Assembly: GCF_002205845.1 (NCBI RefSeq)
Contig: NZ_NISI01000009.1
Coordinates: 62,001 to 126,000 of the forward strand
DNA from: Roseateles puraquae
Lineage (GTDB): Bacteria; Pseudomonadota; Gammaproteobacteria; Burkholderiales; Burkholderiaceae_C
Direction of reading: 5' to 3'
DNA: 64,000 bases
The position numbers and the translations under genes are program-made. The notes beneath the pieces are model-generated. The model saw nothing but the letters and a program-made list of their open reading frames with translations. It did no database searches and was not told the DNA's origin. Shown in pieces: positions 10,113 to 19,364 of this stretch (position 1 is its first letter; the number at the start of each line of letters is the position of its first letter).

Positions 10113-11108
10113 ATGAAATGGTTGTTGCGGGCGTTGCTCGCGTTGTTGTTGATCGCCGGCATCGCTGCGGCTGGGGTGTGGCAGTGGTTGCGCAGCCCGC
10201 TGGCGCTGGCCGCTCCCTCGGTCGAGCTCTCCATTGAGCCCGGCACCAACCCGGCCGAGGTGGCGCGCGCCTGGGTGAATGCCGGCGTTCAGACAGATGC
10301 CCGCTGGCTGTACCAGTGGTTCAAGTGGTCGGGCCAGGCCAAGCAGATCCGCGCCGGCAGTTACGAGGTGCATGCCGGCATCACCCCGCGCGAGCTGCTC
10401 GACAAGATGGTGCGCGGAGACCAGGTCATGGAGCAGTTGCGCCTCATCGAAGGCTGGAACTGGCGGCAGGTGAGGGCGGCCCTGGCGGCAGCGCCGGCGC
10501 TGAAGTCTCGCACCGCGACCATGAGCGACGCCGAAATCATGGCGGCCCTGGGCCAGCCGGACGTGGCGCCCGAGGGGCGCTTCTTCCCCGACACCTACGC
10601 TTACAGCCGCGGCGTGAGCGACCTGACGGTCCTCAAGCGCGCCCATGCCGCCATGCAGCAGCGCCTGGCCGCCGCCTGGGGCCAGCGAGCCACGGGTCTG
10701 CCACTCAAGTCGCCCGACGAGGCTTTGATCCTGGCCTCCATCGTCGAGAAGGAAACCGGTGCCCCGGCCGACCGCAAGAAGGTGGCCGCGGTGTTCATCA
10801 ACCGGCTGCGCGTGGGCATGCCGCTGCAGACCGACCCGACCGTCATCTACGGCCTGGGCGAGACCTTCGACGGCAACCTGCGCAAGCGCGATCTGCTCTC
10901 CGACACCCCCTTCAACACCTACACCCGCGGCGGCCTGCCGCCCACGCCGATCGCCATGCCCGGTGCGGCCTCGCTGCAGGCGGCGCTCAACCCGGCGGCC
11001 ACGCGTGACCTGTACTTCGTCGCGCGCGGAGACGGGAGCAGCGAATTCAGTGAAGACCTCGCCGCGCACAATCGCGCGGTGAACAAATACCAACGCGGCG
11101 GCAAGTGA
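10113..11108 (+). CDS. mltG: Endolytic murein transglycosylase MltG
   Basis: A 331-residue inner-membrane protein (YceG family) that cuts nascent glycan strands and so terminates peptidoglycan chains. The start MKWLLRALLALLLIAG gives one N-terminal membrane anchor; the long upstream in-frame extension is rejected because it runs into ygfZ. The catalytic region 'ASIVEKETGAPADRKKVA' with its essential Glu and 'FINRLRVGMPLQTDPTVIYG' are intact. Followed by tmk with a four-base GTGA overlap, the usual mltG-tmk-holB order of proteobacteria. Confidence 0.95.
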   Translation: MKWLLRALLALLLIAGIAAAGVWQWLRSPLALAAPSVELSIEPGTNPAEVARAWVNAGVQTDARWLYQWFKWSGQAKQIRAGSYEVHAGITPRELLDKMVRGDQVMEQLRLIEGWNWRQVRAALAAAPALKSRTATMSDAEIMAALGQPDVAPEGRFFPDTYAYSRGVSDLTVLKRAHAAMQQRLAAAWGQRATGLPLKSPDEALILASIVEKETGAPADRKKVAAVFINRLRVGMPLQTDPTVIYGLGETFDGNLRKRDLLSDTPFNTYTRGGLPPTPIAMPGAASLQAALNPAATRDLYFVARGDGSSEFSEDLAAHNRAVNKYQRGGK

Positions 11109-11722
11109 CCGGACGATTCATTTCCTTCGAAGGCATCGACGGTGCCGGCAAATCCACCCATATCCAGGCCGTGGCCGACTGGTTCCGCGCCCGGGGGGCC
11201 GACGTCCAGCTCAGCCGCGAGCCCGGGGGCACGCCGCTGGCCGAGACCTTGCGCGACCTGGTGCTCAGCCGGCCCATGGGGCCGATGACCGAAGTGTTGA
11301 TGATCTTTGCCGGCCGCTGCGACCACGTCGAGACGGTCGTCAAGCCCGCGCTGGCTGCGGGCAAGACGCTGCTCTGCGACCGCTTCACCGATGCGAGCTT
11401 TGCTTACCAGGGCGGCGGGCGCGGGCTGCCGCTGTCGGTGCTGGAGCCGCTGGCCGACTGGGTGCAGCAGGGCACTGAACCCGAGCTGACGCTTTGGTTC
11501 GACCTGCCCAGCGAGCAGGCCGCAGCCCGGCGGGCCGGTGCGCGCGAGGCTGATCGCATCGAGCAGCAGGACCTCGACTTCTTCGAGCGGGTGCGCGCCG
11601 CCTATGCGGCGCGGGCCGCCAAGGCGCCGGGCCGCATCGTGCGCATCGACGCGAGCGGCACGGTCGAGGCGGTGGGGGCGCAGGTGCTGGCCGTGCTGGC
11701 CCAGCGGTATCCGGCATGCTGA
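11105..11722 (+). CDS. tmk: Thymidylate kinase
   Basis: A 205-residue enzyme phosphorylating dTMP to dTDP for DNA synthesis. The P-loop 'FEGIDGAGKST' (about residues 8-18), 'SREPGGTPLAE', and the signature 'DRFTDASFAYQGGGRG' (about 95-110) are all present, with an Arg-rich LID around residue 140. It starts with GTG inside the mltG stop region, the only start that keeps the conserved N-terminus, and its last seven bases overlap holB. Confidence 0.95.
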   Translation: MTGRFISFEGIDGAGKSTHIQAVADWFRARGADVQLSREPGGTPLAETLRDLVLSRPMGPMTEVLMIFAGRCDHVETVVKPALAAGKTLLCDRFTDASFAYQGGGRGLPLSVLEPLADWVQQGTEPELTLWFDLPSEQAAARRAGAREADRIEQQDLDFFERVRAAYAARAAKAPGRIVRIDASGTVEAVGAQVLAVLAQRYPAC

Positions 11723-12723
11723 ACGCTGATCTGCCCTGGCTGCAGGCGCCGCTGGCACAGGCGCTGGCGCGGGCGCGATCCCATGCGCTGCTGGTGCAGG
11801 GGCCGGCGGGTGTGGGGCAGCTGGAGTTGGCGGTCAAGCTCGCGCAGAGCTGGCTGTGCGAAGACCGGGCCGAGGGCCAGCCCGCTTGCGGGCACTGCGC
11901 GAGCTGCCGGCTGTTTGCCAGCGGGACCCATCCTGACTTCCAGCTGCTGCTGCCCGAGGCGCTCGACGCCTCGGCCCGTGAATCGCTCGGCCTGCCGTTC
12001 GAAGAGGCCGAGGCGCCCAAGGCCGGCAAGGCCAAGCCCAGCCGCGAGATCAAGGTCGAGGCTGTGCGCAACCTGCTGTCGTTTGCCCAGGCCACCTCGG
12101 CACGTGGCAAGGCCAAGGTGGTGGTCATCTTCCCGGCCGAGGCGCTCAATGGCGTGGCGGCCAACGCGCTGCTGAAGACGCTGGAGGAGCCTGCCGGTTT
12201 GTTGCGCTTCGTGCTGGCCAGCCATGACAGCGCCGGCCTGCTGCCCACCATTCGCAGCCGCTGCCAGCCGCTGCCGTTGGCCCTGCCGGAGCGCAGCGCG
12301 GCTTTGGCGTGGTTGTCGGCCAAGGGCGTGGCCGATGCCGGCGGCTTGCTGGACGCGACCGGCGGCCGCCCCCAGCAGGCGCTGCAATGGTTCAACGACG
12401 GCCTGACGGACGCCGCCTGGCAGGCCCTGCCCAAGCGCGTGGCGCGCGGCGAGGTGGCGGCGTTGTCGGACTGGGCGCCAGCACGGGTCATCGACGCGCT
12501 GCAGCGGCTGTGCCACGACCTGGTGCGCCGGGCCCATGGCCAGCCGGGGCAGTTCTTCGCGGCGGCCTCCCTGCCGTCTCCCAAGCGGCCGGGCCCTCTG
12601 CTGAGCTGGGAGGCTGAGCTGCGTCGGGCGGCCCGGCATGCCGAGCATCCGCTGAACGCCGGCCTGTGGATCGAGGCGCTGGTGGCTCAGGCAAGATCGG
12701 CCATCACGGCTGCCGCGCGCTGA
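11716..12723 (+). CDS. holB: DNA polymerase III subunit delta'
   Basis: A 335-residue clamp-loader subunit. The zinc-binding block is visible as a first Cys near residue 49 and 'CGHCASCR' (about 59-66). 'NALLKTLEEPAG' and 'SRCQPL' are the conserved central helicase-like and Ser-Arg-Cys sensor motifs. As is usual for delta', the Walker A loop is degenerate ('GPAGVGQLEL'). Overlaps tmk by seven bases and is followed by pilZ, the common order mltG-tmk-holB-pilZ-tatD. Confidence 0.94.
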   Translation: MLNADLPWLQAPLAQALARARSHALLVQGPAGVGQLELAVKLAQSWLCEDRAEGQPACGHCASCRLFASGTHPDFQLLLPEALDASARESLGLPFEEAEAPKAGKAKPSREIKVEAVRNLLSFAQATSARGKAKVVVIFPAEALNGVAANALLKTLEEPAGLLRFVLASHDSAGLLPTIRSRCQPLPLALPERSAALAWLSAKGVADAGGLLDATGGRPQQALQWFNDGLTDAAWQALPKRVARGEVAALSDWAPARVIDALQRLCHDLVRRAHGQPGQFFAAASLPSPKRPGPLLSWEAELRRAARHAEHPLNAGLWIEALVAQARSAITAAAR

Positions 12724-12736
12724 ATACACTCCGGCC

Positions 12737-13183
12737 ATGAGCGACGCCAATCCCAAGTCCGGCCCCTCCACGCAATTCCAGCCCAGCCAGATCGGTGGGG
12801 CGATGCCGTTGCCCACGGTGGGCGGGCAGGGCGCCAGCTCCGGTGCGCGGCCCAGCGTGATCCAGCTGGTGTTCCGAGAGAAGTCGGCGCTGTATGCCGC
12901 CTACATCCCGGCCTTCACTGACGGCGGGCTCTTCGTGCCCACCACGCGCGACTACAAGCTGGGTGAAGACATCTACCTGCTGCTCGCACTGCCAGAAGAC
13001 AACCAGCGTTATCCCGTTGCCGGCAAGGTGGCCTGGCTGACCCCGGCCAATGCGTCCGGCGGCCGTACGCAGGGTGTGGGTGTGCGGTTTCCGGGGGACG
13101 AAAAGACGCGGCTCATCCGCGCGCGCATCGAGGAGATCCTCGGCACGGCCGTGTCGTCCAGCAAGCCGACCCAAACCCTCTGA
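12737..13183 (+). CDS. pilZ: PilZ domain protein, type IV pilus assembly type
   Basis: A 148-residue protein whose second half is a PilZ fold ('YIPAFTDGGLFVPTTRDYKLG' region, then 'GKVAWLTP' and 'GVGVRF'). The Arg-x-x-x-Arg di-GMP switch expected before the barrel is not evident, as in the pilus-assembly PilZ class that does not bind c-di-GMP. Residues 1-40 are low-complexity. Its gene position between holB and tatD is that of classical pilZ. The stop overlaps the tatD start by one base. Confidence 0.9.
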   Translation: MSDANPKSGPSTQFQPSQIGGAMPLPTVGGQGASSGARPSVIQLVFREKSALYAAYIPAFTDGGLFVPTTRDYKLGEDIYLLLALPEDNQRYPVAGKVAWLTPANASGGRTQGVGVRFPGDEKTRLIRARIEEILGTAVSSSKPTQTL

Positions 13184-13971
13184 TGTTCATTGATTCCCAT
13201 TGCCACCTCAGCTTTCCGGGGCTGAAGGAGAACCTGCCGGCCATCCTGGCCGACATGAAGGCGGCCCAGGTCGACCAGGCCATCTGCATCTGCACCCAGA
13301 TGGAAGAGTTCGAGGCCGTGCATGCGTTGGCGATGCAGCACGACGTGCTGTGGTCCACGGTGGGCGTGCACCCGGACACGGAGGACATGCGCGAGCCCGA
13401 CGTGGCCGAGCTGGTGCGGCTGGCGGCGCTGCCGCGCGTCGTGGCCATCGGCGAGACCGGGCTGGACTACTACCGCCTGAACGGCCGCAGCATCGCCGAA
13501 ATGGAGTGGCAGCGAGAGCGCTTTCGGGTGCATATCCGCGCGGCGAAGTCAGCCGGCAAGCCGCTCGTGATCCACACCCGTGCCAGCGCAGCCGACACGC
13601 TGCGGGTGCTCGACGAAGAAGGCGGCGAAGCGGCGGGCGGCGTGTTCCATTGCTTCACCGAAACTGCCGAGGTCGCGCTGGCCGCGGTCGAACGGGGCTA
13701 CTACATCTCGTTCTCAGGCATTGTCAGTTTCAAGAACGCGCAGGATCTGCGCGACCTGCTCAAGCTGCTGCCGCTCGATCGCGTGCTGATCGAGACCGAC
13801 AGCCCCTACCTGGCGCCCGTGCCTTACCGGGGCAAGACCAACACGCCGGCCTATGTGCCCCACGTGGCGCAGGCCGTGGCCGACGCGGTGGGCCTGCCCG
13901 TCGCGGCGCTCGCGGCGCAGACGACGGCCAACACCCGGCGGCTGTTCCGTCTGCCGGAGACCGTGGCATGA
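13183..13971 (+). CDS. TatD family metal-dependent hydrolase/DNase
   Basis: A 262-residue TIM-barrel hydrolase. Metal ligands are in 'FIDSHCHLSF' (His-x-His, residues 2-11), 'IGETGLDYY' (Glu near 92), 'VIHTRASA' (His near 128), 'VFHCFTE' (His near 153) and 'IETDSPYLAPVPYRGK' (Asp near 205). Members are 3'-5' exonucleases or D-aminoacyl-tRNA-deacylase-like proteins. The stop overlaps the ankyrin gene by four bases. Confidence 0.93.
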   Translation: MFIDSHCHLSFPGLKENLPAILADMKAAQVDQAICICTQMEEFEAVHALAMQHDVLWSTVGVHPDTEDMREPDVAELVRLAALPRVVAIGETGLDYYRLNGRSIAEMEWQRERFRVHIRAAKSAGKPLVIHTRASAADTLRVLDEEGGEAAGGVFHCFTETAEVALAAVERGYYISFSGIVSFKNAQDLRDLLKLLPLDRVLIETDSPYLAPVPYRGKTNTPAYVPHVAQAVADAVGLPVAALAAQTTANTRRLFRLPETVA

Positions 13972-14651
13972 AGGCCTGGTGGGCAGTCGCAGCGTTGGCA
14001 GCGGCGGGCTGGGCCCAGGCGGCGCCGGTCGATGATCTGGTGATCGCCGCCGAGATGAACGACGGTCGGACCGTGCAGCGGCTGCTCCAGCAGGGGGTGG
14101 ACCCCAACCAGGCCGATGCGCGCGGGCGCAAGGCGCTGTTCATCGCGGCGAAGGAAGAGTCCCAGCGCGCGCTGGAAAGCCTGCTGGCGTCGCCAGACCT
14201 CCGCCTGGACGAAGCGAATGCGCAAGGCGAGACGCCGCTGATGATTGCCGCCATTCGCGGTTCACTGGGTGCGGTGCAGGCGCTGGTCAAGCGCGGCGCG
14301 GCGGTCAACCGACCCGGCTGGACGCCCCTGCATTACGCCTGCAGCGGCCCGGACAACGGCGTCGCGGCTTTCCTGCTCGCCCAGGGCGCAGAGCCGAACG
14401 CTCGCTCGGAAAACGGCACCACGCCGCTGATGATGGCCGCCCGGTATGGCAACACCGACGTCATCCCGCTGCTGTTGAAGGCCGGCGCGGAGCCCCGGGC
14501 CGCCAACGAGCAGGAGCTGACTGCGGCTGACTTTGCCGCTCGGGGCGGGCGTGACGTGCTCGCAAAGGAGCTGCGCCGCATCAGCCAACAGCGGCAGCAA
14601 CGCGCAGCTGAGGCGGCCCGGGCGGCGGAAGCGGCCTCCAGCGCGAACTAG
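13968..14651 (+). CDS. Ankyrin-repeat protein with signal peptide
   Basis: A 227-residue protein with an N-terminal signal sequence (MKAWWAVAALAAAGWAQA, cleavage about residue 18), so it is probably periplasmic. Five or so ankyrin repeats follow; the clearest read 'GETPLMIAAIRGSLGAVQAL', 'WTPLHYACSGPDNGVAAFLL' and 'GTTPLMMAARYGNTDVIPLL'. The last 30 residues are a charged Gln/Ala-rich helix. ATGA overlap with tatD places it as the last gene of the mltG operon. Ankyrin repeats bind proteins; the partner is unknown. Confidence 0.85.
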   Translation: MKAWWAVAALAAAGWAQAAPVDDLVIAAEMNDGRTVQRLLQQGVDPNQADARGRKALFIAAKEESQRALESLLASPDLRLDEANAQGETPLMIAAIRGSLGAVQALVKRGAAVNRPGWTPLHYACSGPDNGVAAFLLAQGAEPNARSENGTTPLMMAARYGNTDVIPLLLKAGAEPRAANEQELTAADFAARGGRDVLAKELRRISQQRQQRAAEAARAAEAASSAN

Positions 14652-14769
14652 TTCTCGCCACAGACCGCGTGTAGGAAAAACTCCTACAGGGCCCAGAGCG
14701 CTGTGCCGACTGTCGCCGCCGGGCGCGTCTCCCTACAGTGAAGCCATCGACTCACCCCCGAGGCTCACC

Positions 14770-14988
14770 ATGCTGACCACCCCGAATCTGGCCGACCCGT
14801 TTGCGATGCTGATTTCGCCCGACGAGGTGATGCACGCCATCGAGCGCTCCGACCGCCTGCAGCGCCTGCAGCGGCGCGTCTACCGGCCGCTGGACCGGCC
14901 CTGGATTCCGCTGAAGGCCAGTGCCGATTTCGACAGCCAGATCGATGCCGAACTGGATGTGCCTGACCTGGGCGACGACACCCTCTGA
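14770..14988 (+). CDS. Small conserved hypothetical protein (72 aa)
   Basis: A 72-residue acidic protein starting MLTTPNLADPFAML and ending in a cluster of Asp residues. It includes 'DEVMHAIERSDRLQRLQRR' (an amphipathic helix) and 'PLDRPWIPLK'. The reading frame has strong codon bias and ends at a perfect terminator, which supports it being a gene. Similar short proteins are found in other Burkholderiales as far as I recall, with no known function. The 118 bases before it hold a plausible promoter but no clear boxes. Confidence 0.65.
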   Translation: MLTTPNLADPFAMLISPDEVMHAIERSDRLQRLQRRVYRPLDRPWIPLKASADFDSQIDAELDVPDLGDDTL

Positions 14989-14993
14989 AATGC

Positions 14994-15021
14994 AAAACGC
15001 CCGCTGAACAGCGGGCGTTTT
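14994..15021. terminator. Bidirectional rho-independent terminator
   Basis: Twelve-base perfect arms AAAACGCCCGCT / AGCGGGCGTTTT with a GAAC loop. The A-run on one side and T-run on the other let it stop both the small gene on the plus strand and efp on the minus strand, which are convergent here. Confidence 0.92.
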
Positions 15022-15044
15022 CTCATCACGAGGTCGCGGTCGTC

Positions 15045-15599
15045 TTAGACGCGCTTGCGGTACTCGTGCGTGCGGGTGTCGATTTCGATCTTGTCGCCGT
15101 TTTCGACGAACAGCGGCACGGCGATCTCGAAGCCGGTGCCCTTCAGGCGAGCAGGCTTCATGACCTTGCCCGAGGTGTCGCCCTTGACGGCCGGCTCGGT
15201 CTCGATTTCGCGCACGACGCTGGTGGGCATTTCGACCGAGATGGCCTTGCCGTCGTAGAAGGTCACTTCCACGCCCATGCCGTCTTCCAGGTAGGAGATG
15301 GCGTCGCCCATGTTTTCGGCTTCGACTTCGTACTGGTTGTACTCGGTGTCCATGAAGACATACATCGGGTCGGCGAAGTAGGAGTAGGTGCACTCCTTCT
15401 TGTCGAGGATGATCTGCTCCATCTTGTCGTCGGCCTTGAAGACCAGCTCGGCGCCGGCGCCGTTGAGCAGGTTCTTCATCTTCATGCGCACGGTGGCAGC
15501 ACCACGGCCGCCACGGCTGTATTCGGTCTTCAGGACGACCATCGGGTCCTTGCCCTGCATGATCACATTGCCGGCGCGGATTTCTTGAGCGAGCTTCAT
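15045..15599 (-). CDS. efp: Elongation factor P (arginine-32 type)
   Basis: A 184-residue translation factor that relieves ribosomes stalled at proline runs. KOW-like N-domain with the loop tip 'YSRGGRGAA' carrying Arg at position 32, then OB domains ending '[17 protein letters not shown]'. Arg32 is the residue rhamnosylated by EarP in beta- and some gammaproteobacteria, and earP lies just upstream on the same strand. The ribosome site is weak (GAGA, 12 bases before ATG) and sits inside a 12-bp tandem repeat, which may influence its translation. Confidence 0.97.
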   Translation of the reverse strand: MKLAQEIRAGNVIMQGKDPMVVLKTEYSRGGRGAATVRMKMKNLLNGAGAELVFKADDKMEQIILDKKECTYSYFADPMYVFMDTEYNQYEVEAENMGDAISYLEDGMGVEVTFYDGKAISVEMPTSVVREIETEPAVKGDTSGKVMKPARLKGTGFEIAVPLFVENGDKIEIDTRTHEYRKRV

Positions 15600-15604
15600 G
15601 GTGC

Positions 15605-15640
15605 TTATCTCGGAAGTTATCTCGGAAGTTATCTCGGACG
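15605..15640 (-). repeat. Three tandem 12-bp repeats in efp leader
   Basis: On the plus strand TTATCTCGGAAG occurs at 15605-15616 and 15617-15628 and as TTATCTCGGACG at 15629-15640. On the coding strand this gives three CCGAGATAA units, the last ending six bases before the efp ATG, so the array covers the ribosome-binding region. Confidence 0.9.
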
Positions 15641-15731
15641 TGTCCCGGCGAGATTGAGCCGCGGGACCCGAGTCGTGTACTGCCCACCAGACTCCGAAAA
15701 CTCCCGGCTTGGCGCGGCAAAGCCCGTCATT

Positions 15732-16751
15732 CTAGCTGGAAACCCCTAAGAAGCCCTCCAATTGCGTGACGAGGTCCGCTTGGGCCGCCAACTGCGCACG
15801 CCAGGCCTGCGCGTGTGCCTGCAGCGGCGCCAGGGGCGGCAATGGTGCGGACAGCCGGGCCAGGCCGTTCCAGCCACGCCACACCGCCTGCCAGGCGGGC
15901 GGTAGTTGCGCGCGGTGCATGAAGGCCTCCAGCTTGGCATGGTGCGCGTCGTCATGCTGCGGGTAGATCTGCCAGATGAAGGGGCGGCCAGCCCATTGAG
16001 CGCGCACGAAGGAGTCCTCGCCGCGCACGAGGTTCAGGTCGCTGGCCCAGAGCAGGCGGTCGAAATCCGGCTGGGCCAGGTAGGGCAGAGTGATGCAGCG
16101 CAGCCCGGGCTGCTCGGCGACCCGTGACTGCAGCGGGCCCGGGCAGACCAGCAGCAGGGTGGGTTGCTCGGCCAGCGCGGCCAGCAGGTGAGGAAGGGCC
16201 GGGTTGTCATAGGCGAACAGGCTCACCACGCGCTCGCCCGGATGTGGTGCCCAGCCGCGTTGGGTGAGCCAGGCCTGGGCGTCGAAAGCCTGCACCTCGT
16301 CGAGCAAGCCCGGCTCGCGCAGCAGCCCGCCGGTGCGCTCGGTGAAGCCCGGGTAGAAGAAGTGACGGGTCAAGCCGGCGCCCGGCCCGTGGAAGATTGG
16401 CGAGGCTAGGCCGTGGCTGCGTTCGACGTAATCCTCGGCGCTGAGGTATTCCAGGTTCACCCAGCGCGGTGCGGGCGTGCGGGCCGCCATGCGCATGACG
16501 AAGGCCGCAGGCGGCTCGCAGCCAAAGGCTTCGATGACCACATCGCCGGGCGTGACGTCGACATCGGCCGTCGGCCAGTCATGCACCTCGATGCCACTCG
16601 GTCGCTCGGGCGCCATCCAGCGCAGCGCCGACGCATCGTCCACCCACAGGCGTACGCGCCGACCCCTGGCGGCAAGGTCGCGCGCCAGGCGCCAGCACAC
16701 GCCGAGGTCGCCGTGGTTGTCGATGACGCGGCAAAAGAGGTCCCAGATCAT
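15732..16751 (-). CDS. earP: EF-P arginine-32 rhamnosyltransferase EarP
   Basis: A 339-residue GT-B glycosyltransferase that uses dTDP-L-rhamnose to modify Arg32 of EF-P. The diagnostic N-terminus '[20 protein letters not shown]' with its catalytic Asp, and the C-terminal nucleotide-sugar site '[20 protein letters not shown]' are intact. Start at 16751 matches family N-termini; the longer frame is rejected. It is 132 bases upstream of efp and probably cotranscribed. Only 34 bases separate its start from that of uvrC on the other strand, so both promoters must lie within or very close to coding sequence. Confidence 0.95.
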   Translation of the reverse strand: MIWDLFCRVIDNHGDLGVCWRLARDLAARGRRVRLWVDDASALRWMAPERPSGIEVHDWPTADVDVTPGDVVIEAFGCEPPAAFVMRMAARTPAPRWVNLEYLSAEDYVERSHGLASPIFHGPGAGLTRHFFYPGFTERTGGLLREPGLLDEVQAFDAQAWLTQRGWAPHPGERVVSLFAYDNPALPHLLAALAEQPTLLLVCPGPLQSRVAEQPGLRCITLPYLAQPDFDRLLWASDLNLVRGEDSFVRAQWAGRPFIWQIYPQHDDAHHAKLEAFMHRAQLPPAWQAVWRGWNGLARLSAPLPPLAPLQAHAQAWRAQLAAQADLVTQLEGFLGVSS

Positions 16752-16785
16752 GCGGTGGGATTGTCCCAGGCCAAAATCCGGTGCC

Positions 16786-18750
16786 ATGTCGTCTGCGCCC
16801 CGTCCTGAATCCGACCCCTCCGCCATCGAAGCCGCCGAGAAGAAGAGCGTGGCCGACATGGAAGCCGCGGCCCGCGAGGCCCGCGAGAAGCTGGTGACCG
16901 AGGTCAATGCCTTGCCGGCGCTGCCCGGGGTCTACCGCTACTTCGATGCAAAGGGCGAGGTGCTTTACGTCGGCAAGGCTAAAGACCTGAAGCGGCGCGT
17001 CAGCAGCTACTTCCAGAAGAACCACGGTGGCACGCGCATCGGCATGATGGTGGCGCGCATCGCGCGGCTTGAGACGACGGTGGTGCGCACCGAGGCCGAG
17101 GCCCTGCTGCTGGAAAACAACCTGATCAAGACGTTGAACCCGCGGTTCAACATCCTGTTCCGGGACGACAAGAGCTACCCCTACCTGAAGATCACGTCCC
17201 ACGCCTACCCGCGCATGGCCTACTACCGCGGCGCGGTGGACAAAAGGCACCAGTACTTCGGGCCGTTTCCAAGTGCCTGGGCGGTGAAGGAGTCCATCCA
17301 GCTGATGCAGAAGGTCTTCCGGCTGCGCACCTGTGAGGACAGCGTCTTCAACAACCGCAGCCGGCCCTGCTTGTTGCACCAGATCAAGCGCTGCTCCGGG
17401 CCTTGCGTGCCGGCCGGGCAGACGGGTGACTATGCGCGCAATGTGCAGAGCGCCGAGCGGTTTCTGCGCGGCGAGACGGATGAAGTCATGGCCATGCTGC
17501 AGGCACAGATGATGGCCTACGCCGAAGCGCAGCACTACGAACTGGCGGCCGAGGTGCGCAACCAGATCCAGGCGCTGTCAAAGGTGCTGCAGCAGCAGGT
17601 GATTGAGGAAAGCAGCGCCACCGGGCGCGATCGTGATGTCGACATCCTGGCCGTGAAGGTGCAGGGCGGCCGCGCCTGCGTGAACCTGGCGATGGTGCGC
17701 GGCGGCCGTCATCTGGGCGATCGCGCCTTCTTCCCAAAGCATGTGGACGATGCCACCGCCATGCAGATGGAAGGCGACGAGGCGCTGTCGCCTGAGCGCC
17801 AGGTGCTGGAGGCCTTCATTGCGCAGCATTACCTGGCGTCGCCGGTGCCGGGCCTGATCATCGTCAGTGAAGCCGTGGATGGAGGCTTGGCGGAGGCGCT
17901 GGCGGGCCAGGCCGGCAGCCGCGTCACGGTGCAGGCCCAGCCGCGGGGGCAGCGGCGTATCTGGCTGGAGATGTGTGTGAAGGGGGCCGAATTGGCGCTG
18001 GCCCGGTTGTTGGCAGAAGAAGGCTCGCAGCAGGCGCGTACCCGGGCGCTGGTGGATGCGCTGGACCTGGCGCCGCCGGAGATCGACAAGTTCCGCGTGG
18101 AGTGTTTCGACATCAGCCACACCGCTGGCGAGGCGACGATGGCAAGCTGCGTGGTGTTCGAAGGGCATCAGATGCAGAGCAGCCAGTACCGGCGCTACAC
18201 CATCGAAGGCATCACCGGCGGCGACGACTATGCAGCCATGCGGCAGGTGCTGACGCGGCGCTACAGCAAGATGGCTGAAGCCGCCCAGCTCGGCACCGGG
18301 CGTCTGCCTGATCTCGTACTGGTGGACGGGGGGCGCGGCCAGGTCTCGATGGCGCGCGAGGTGTTCGAGGAACTGGGGCTGGACCTGAGCCTGATCGCTG
18401 GCGTGGAAAAGGGCGAGGGCCGCAAGGTCGGCCTGGAGGAACTGGTGTTCGCCGACGGCCGGGAGAAGGTCTACCTCGGCAGAGACTCGGCGGCGCTGAT
18501 GCTCATTGCGCAGATCCGCGACGAGGCGCACCGCTTTGCCATCACGGGCATGCGGGCCAAGCGCGCCGCCACCCGTACCGGCGGCTCTCGGCTTGAAGAC
18601 GTGCCGGGTGTCGGCCCCAAGAAGCGGGCACAGCTGCTGCAGCGCTTCGGTGGCGTGCGGGGCGTGGCGGGCGCCAGCGTGGACGAGTTGTGCAGCGTCA
18701 AGGGCATCTCACGCGACCTGGCTGAAGACATCTACCGCGCCCTTCACTGA
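16786..18750 (+). CDS. uvrC: Excinuclease ABC subunit C
   Basis: A 654-residue nucleotide-excision-repair nuclease that makes both cuts around a lesion. Order: an extra N-terminal arm of about 40 mainly helical, charged residues; GIY-YIG domain ('PGVYRYF', '[18 protein letters not shown]', about 47-77); Cys-rich block '[15 protein letters not shown]'; UVR segment near 250; RNase H-like domain ('[15 protein letters not shown]', 'LVDGGRGQ'); and two helix-hairpin-helix motifs ('[18 protein letters not shown]'). The ATG at 16786 is favoured as the first start after the earP gene. Confidence 0.96.
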   Translation: MSSAPRPESDPSAIEAAEKKSVADMEAAAREAREKLVTEVNALPALPGVYRYFDAKGEVLYVGKAKDLKRRVSSYFQKNHGGTRIGMMVARIARLETTVVRTEAEALLLENNLIKTLNPRFNILFRDDKSYPYLKITSHAYPRMAYYRGAVDKRHQYFGPFPSAWAVKESIQLMQKVFRLRTCEDSVFNNRSRPCLLHQIKRCSGPCVPAGQTGDYARNVQSAERFLRGETDEVMAMLQAQMMAYAEAQHYELAAEVRNQIQALSKVLQQQVIEESSATGRDRDVDILAVKVQGGRACVNLAMVRGGRHLGDRAFFPKHVDDATAMQMEGDEALSPERQVLEAFIAQHYLASPVPGLIIVSEAVDGGLAEALAGQAGSRVTVQAQPRGQRRIWLEMCVKGAELALARLLAEEGSQQARTRALVDALDLAPPEIDKFRVECFDISHTAGEATMASCVVFEGHQMQSSQYRRYTIEGITGGDDYAAMRQVLTRRYSKMAEAAQLGTGRLPDLVLVDGGRGQVSMAREVFEELGLDLSLIAGVEKGEGRKVGLEELVFADGREKVYLGRDSAALMLIAQIRDEAHRFAITGMRAKRAATRTGGSRLEDVPGVGPKKRAQLLQRFGGVRGVAGASVDELCSVKGISRDLAEDIYRALH

Positions 18751-18767
18751 GGCGCCGAGGAGAAGAC

Positions 18768-19289
18768 ATGAAGATCATCCAAGGCCTCAAGCGCACGGCA
18801 CGATGGCTCATCGGGCCCGTGCTGGCCGGCTGCGCCACCACGCCGCCTCCTGCGCCTGCACCGCGGGCTGTCCCGGTGCCACCGCCCGCGGCTGCACCCG
18901 GTCCGCAGGCATCACCGGCCGCGGCGGCGGCGCCCAAGCCTGCCGCGTTGCCAGCGCCCAAGGCGGTGCGTTCACACGACGAACTGCGCCGCCAGGCCGC
19001 CGAGCGCCTCGTGATGGCCAACCCGGACCGCACCTACATGACGACCGCGCCGACGCATCTGCTGACCTTGGTGGTGCTGGAGGTTGAGGTGAAGGCCGAT
19101 GGCAGCGTCAAGCGCGTGAACGTCGTACGCAAGCCGCGCTATGCGCCGGAGACGTTGCAGATGGCCATCGACGCAGTGCACCGCGCCGCGCCTTTCGGTG
19201 ATGTGCGCCGCATGCCCGAGCCCTGGCGGTTCACGGAAACCTTCCTCTTTGAAGAAGACATGCGCTTCAAGCCGTTGACACTGAACTGA
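18768..19289 (+). CDS. TonB C-terminal-domain lipoprotein-like protein
   Basis: A 173-residue protein with a candidate lipobox Leu-Ala-Gly-Cys at residues 19-22 after a short hydrophobic stretch, then a Pro/Ala-rich linker (23-65) and a TonB-C-like domain ('LLTLVVLEVEVKADGSVKRV', then 'ETLQMAIDAVHRAAPFGDV'). TonB links the inner membrane to outer-membrane receptors, but this one seems lipid-anchored, so it may be a TonB-fold protein with another job. GAGGAGAAGAC before the ATG is a good ribosome site. It follows uvrC by 17 bases. Confidence 0.7.
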   Translation: MKIIQGLKRTARWLIGPVLAGCATTPPPAPAPRAVPVPPPAAAPGPQASPAAAAAPKPAALPAPKAVRSHDELRRQAAERLVMANPDRTYMTTAPTHLLTLVVLEVEVKADGSVKRVNVVRKPRYAPETLQMAIDAVHRAAPFGDVRRMPEPWRFTETFLFEEDMRFKPLTLN

Positions 19290-19364
19290 GGGGGTGCAAC
19301 CTTCTAGCCACAGTCACGCCGCACTGTTCCGGGGCAGGGCGCCGGCTTGGGCACAATCGCCGCC

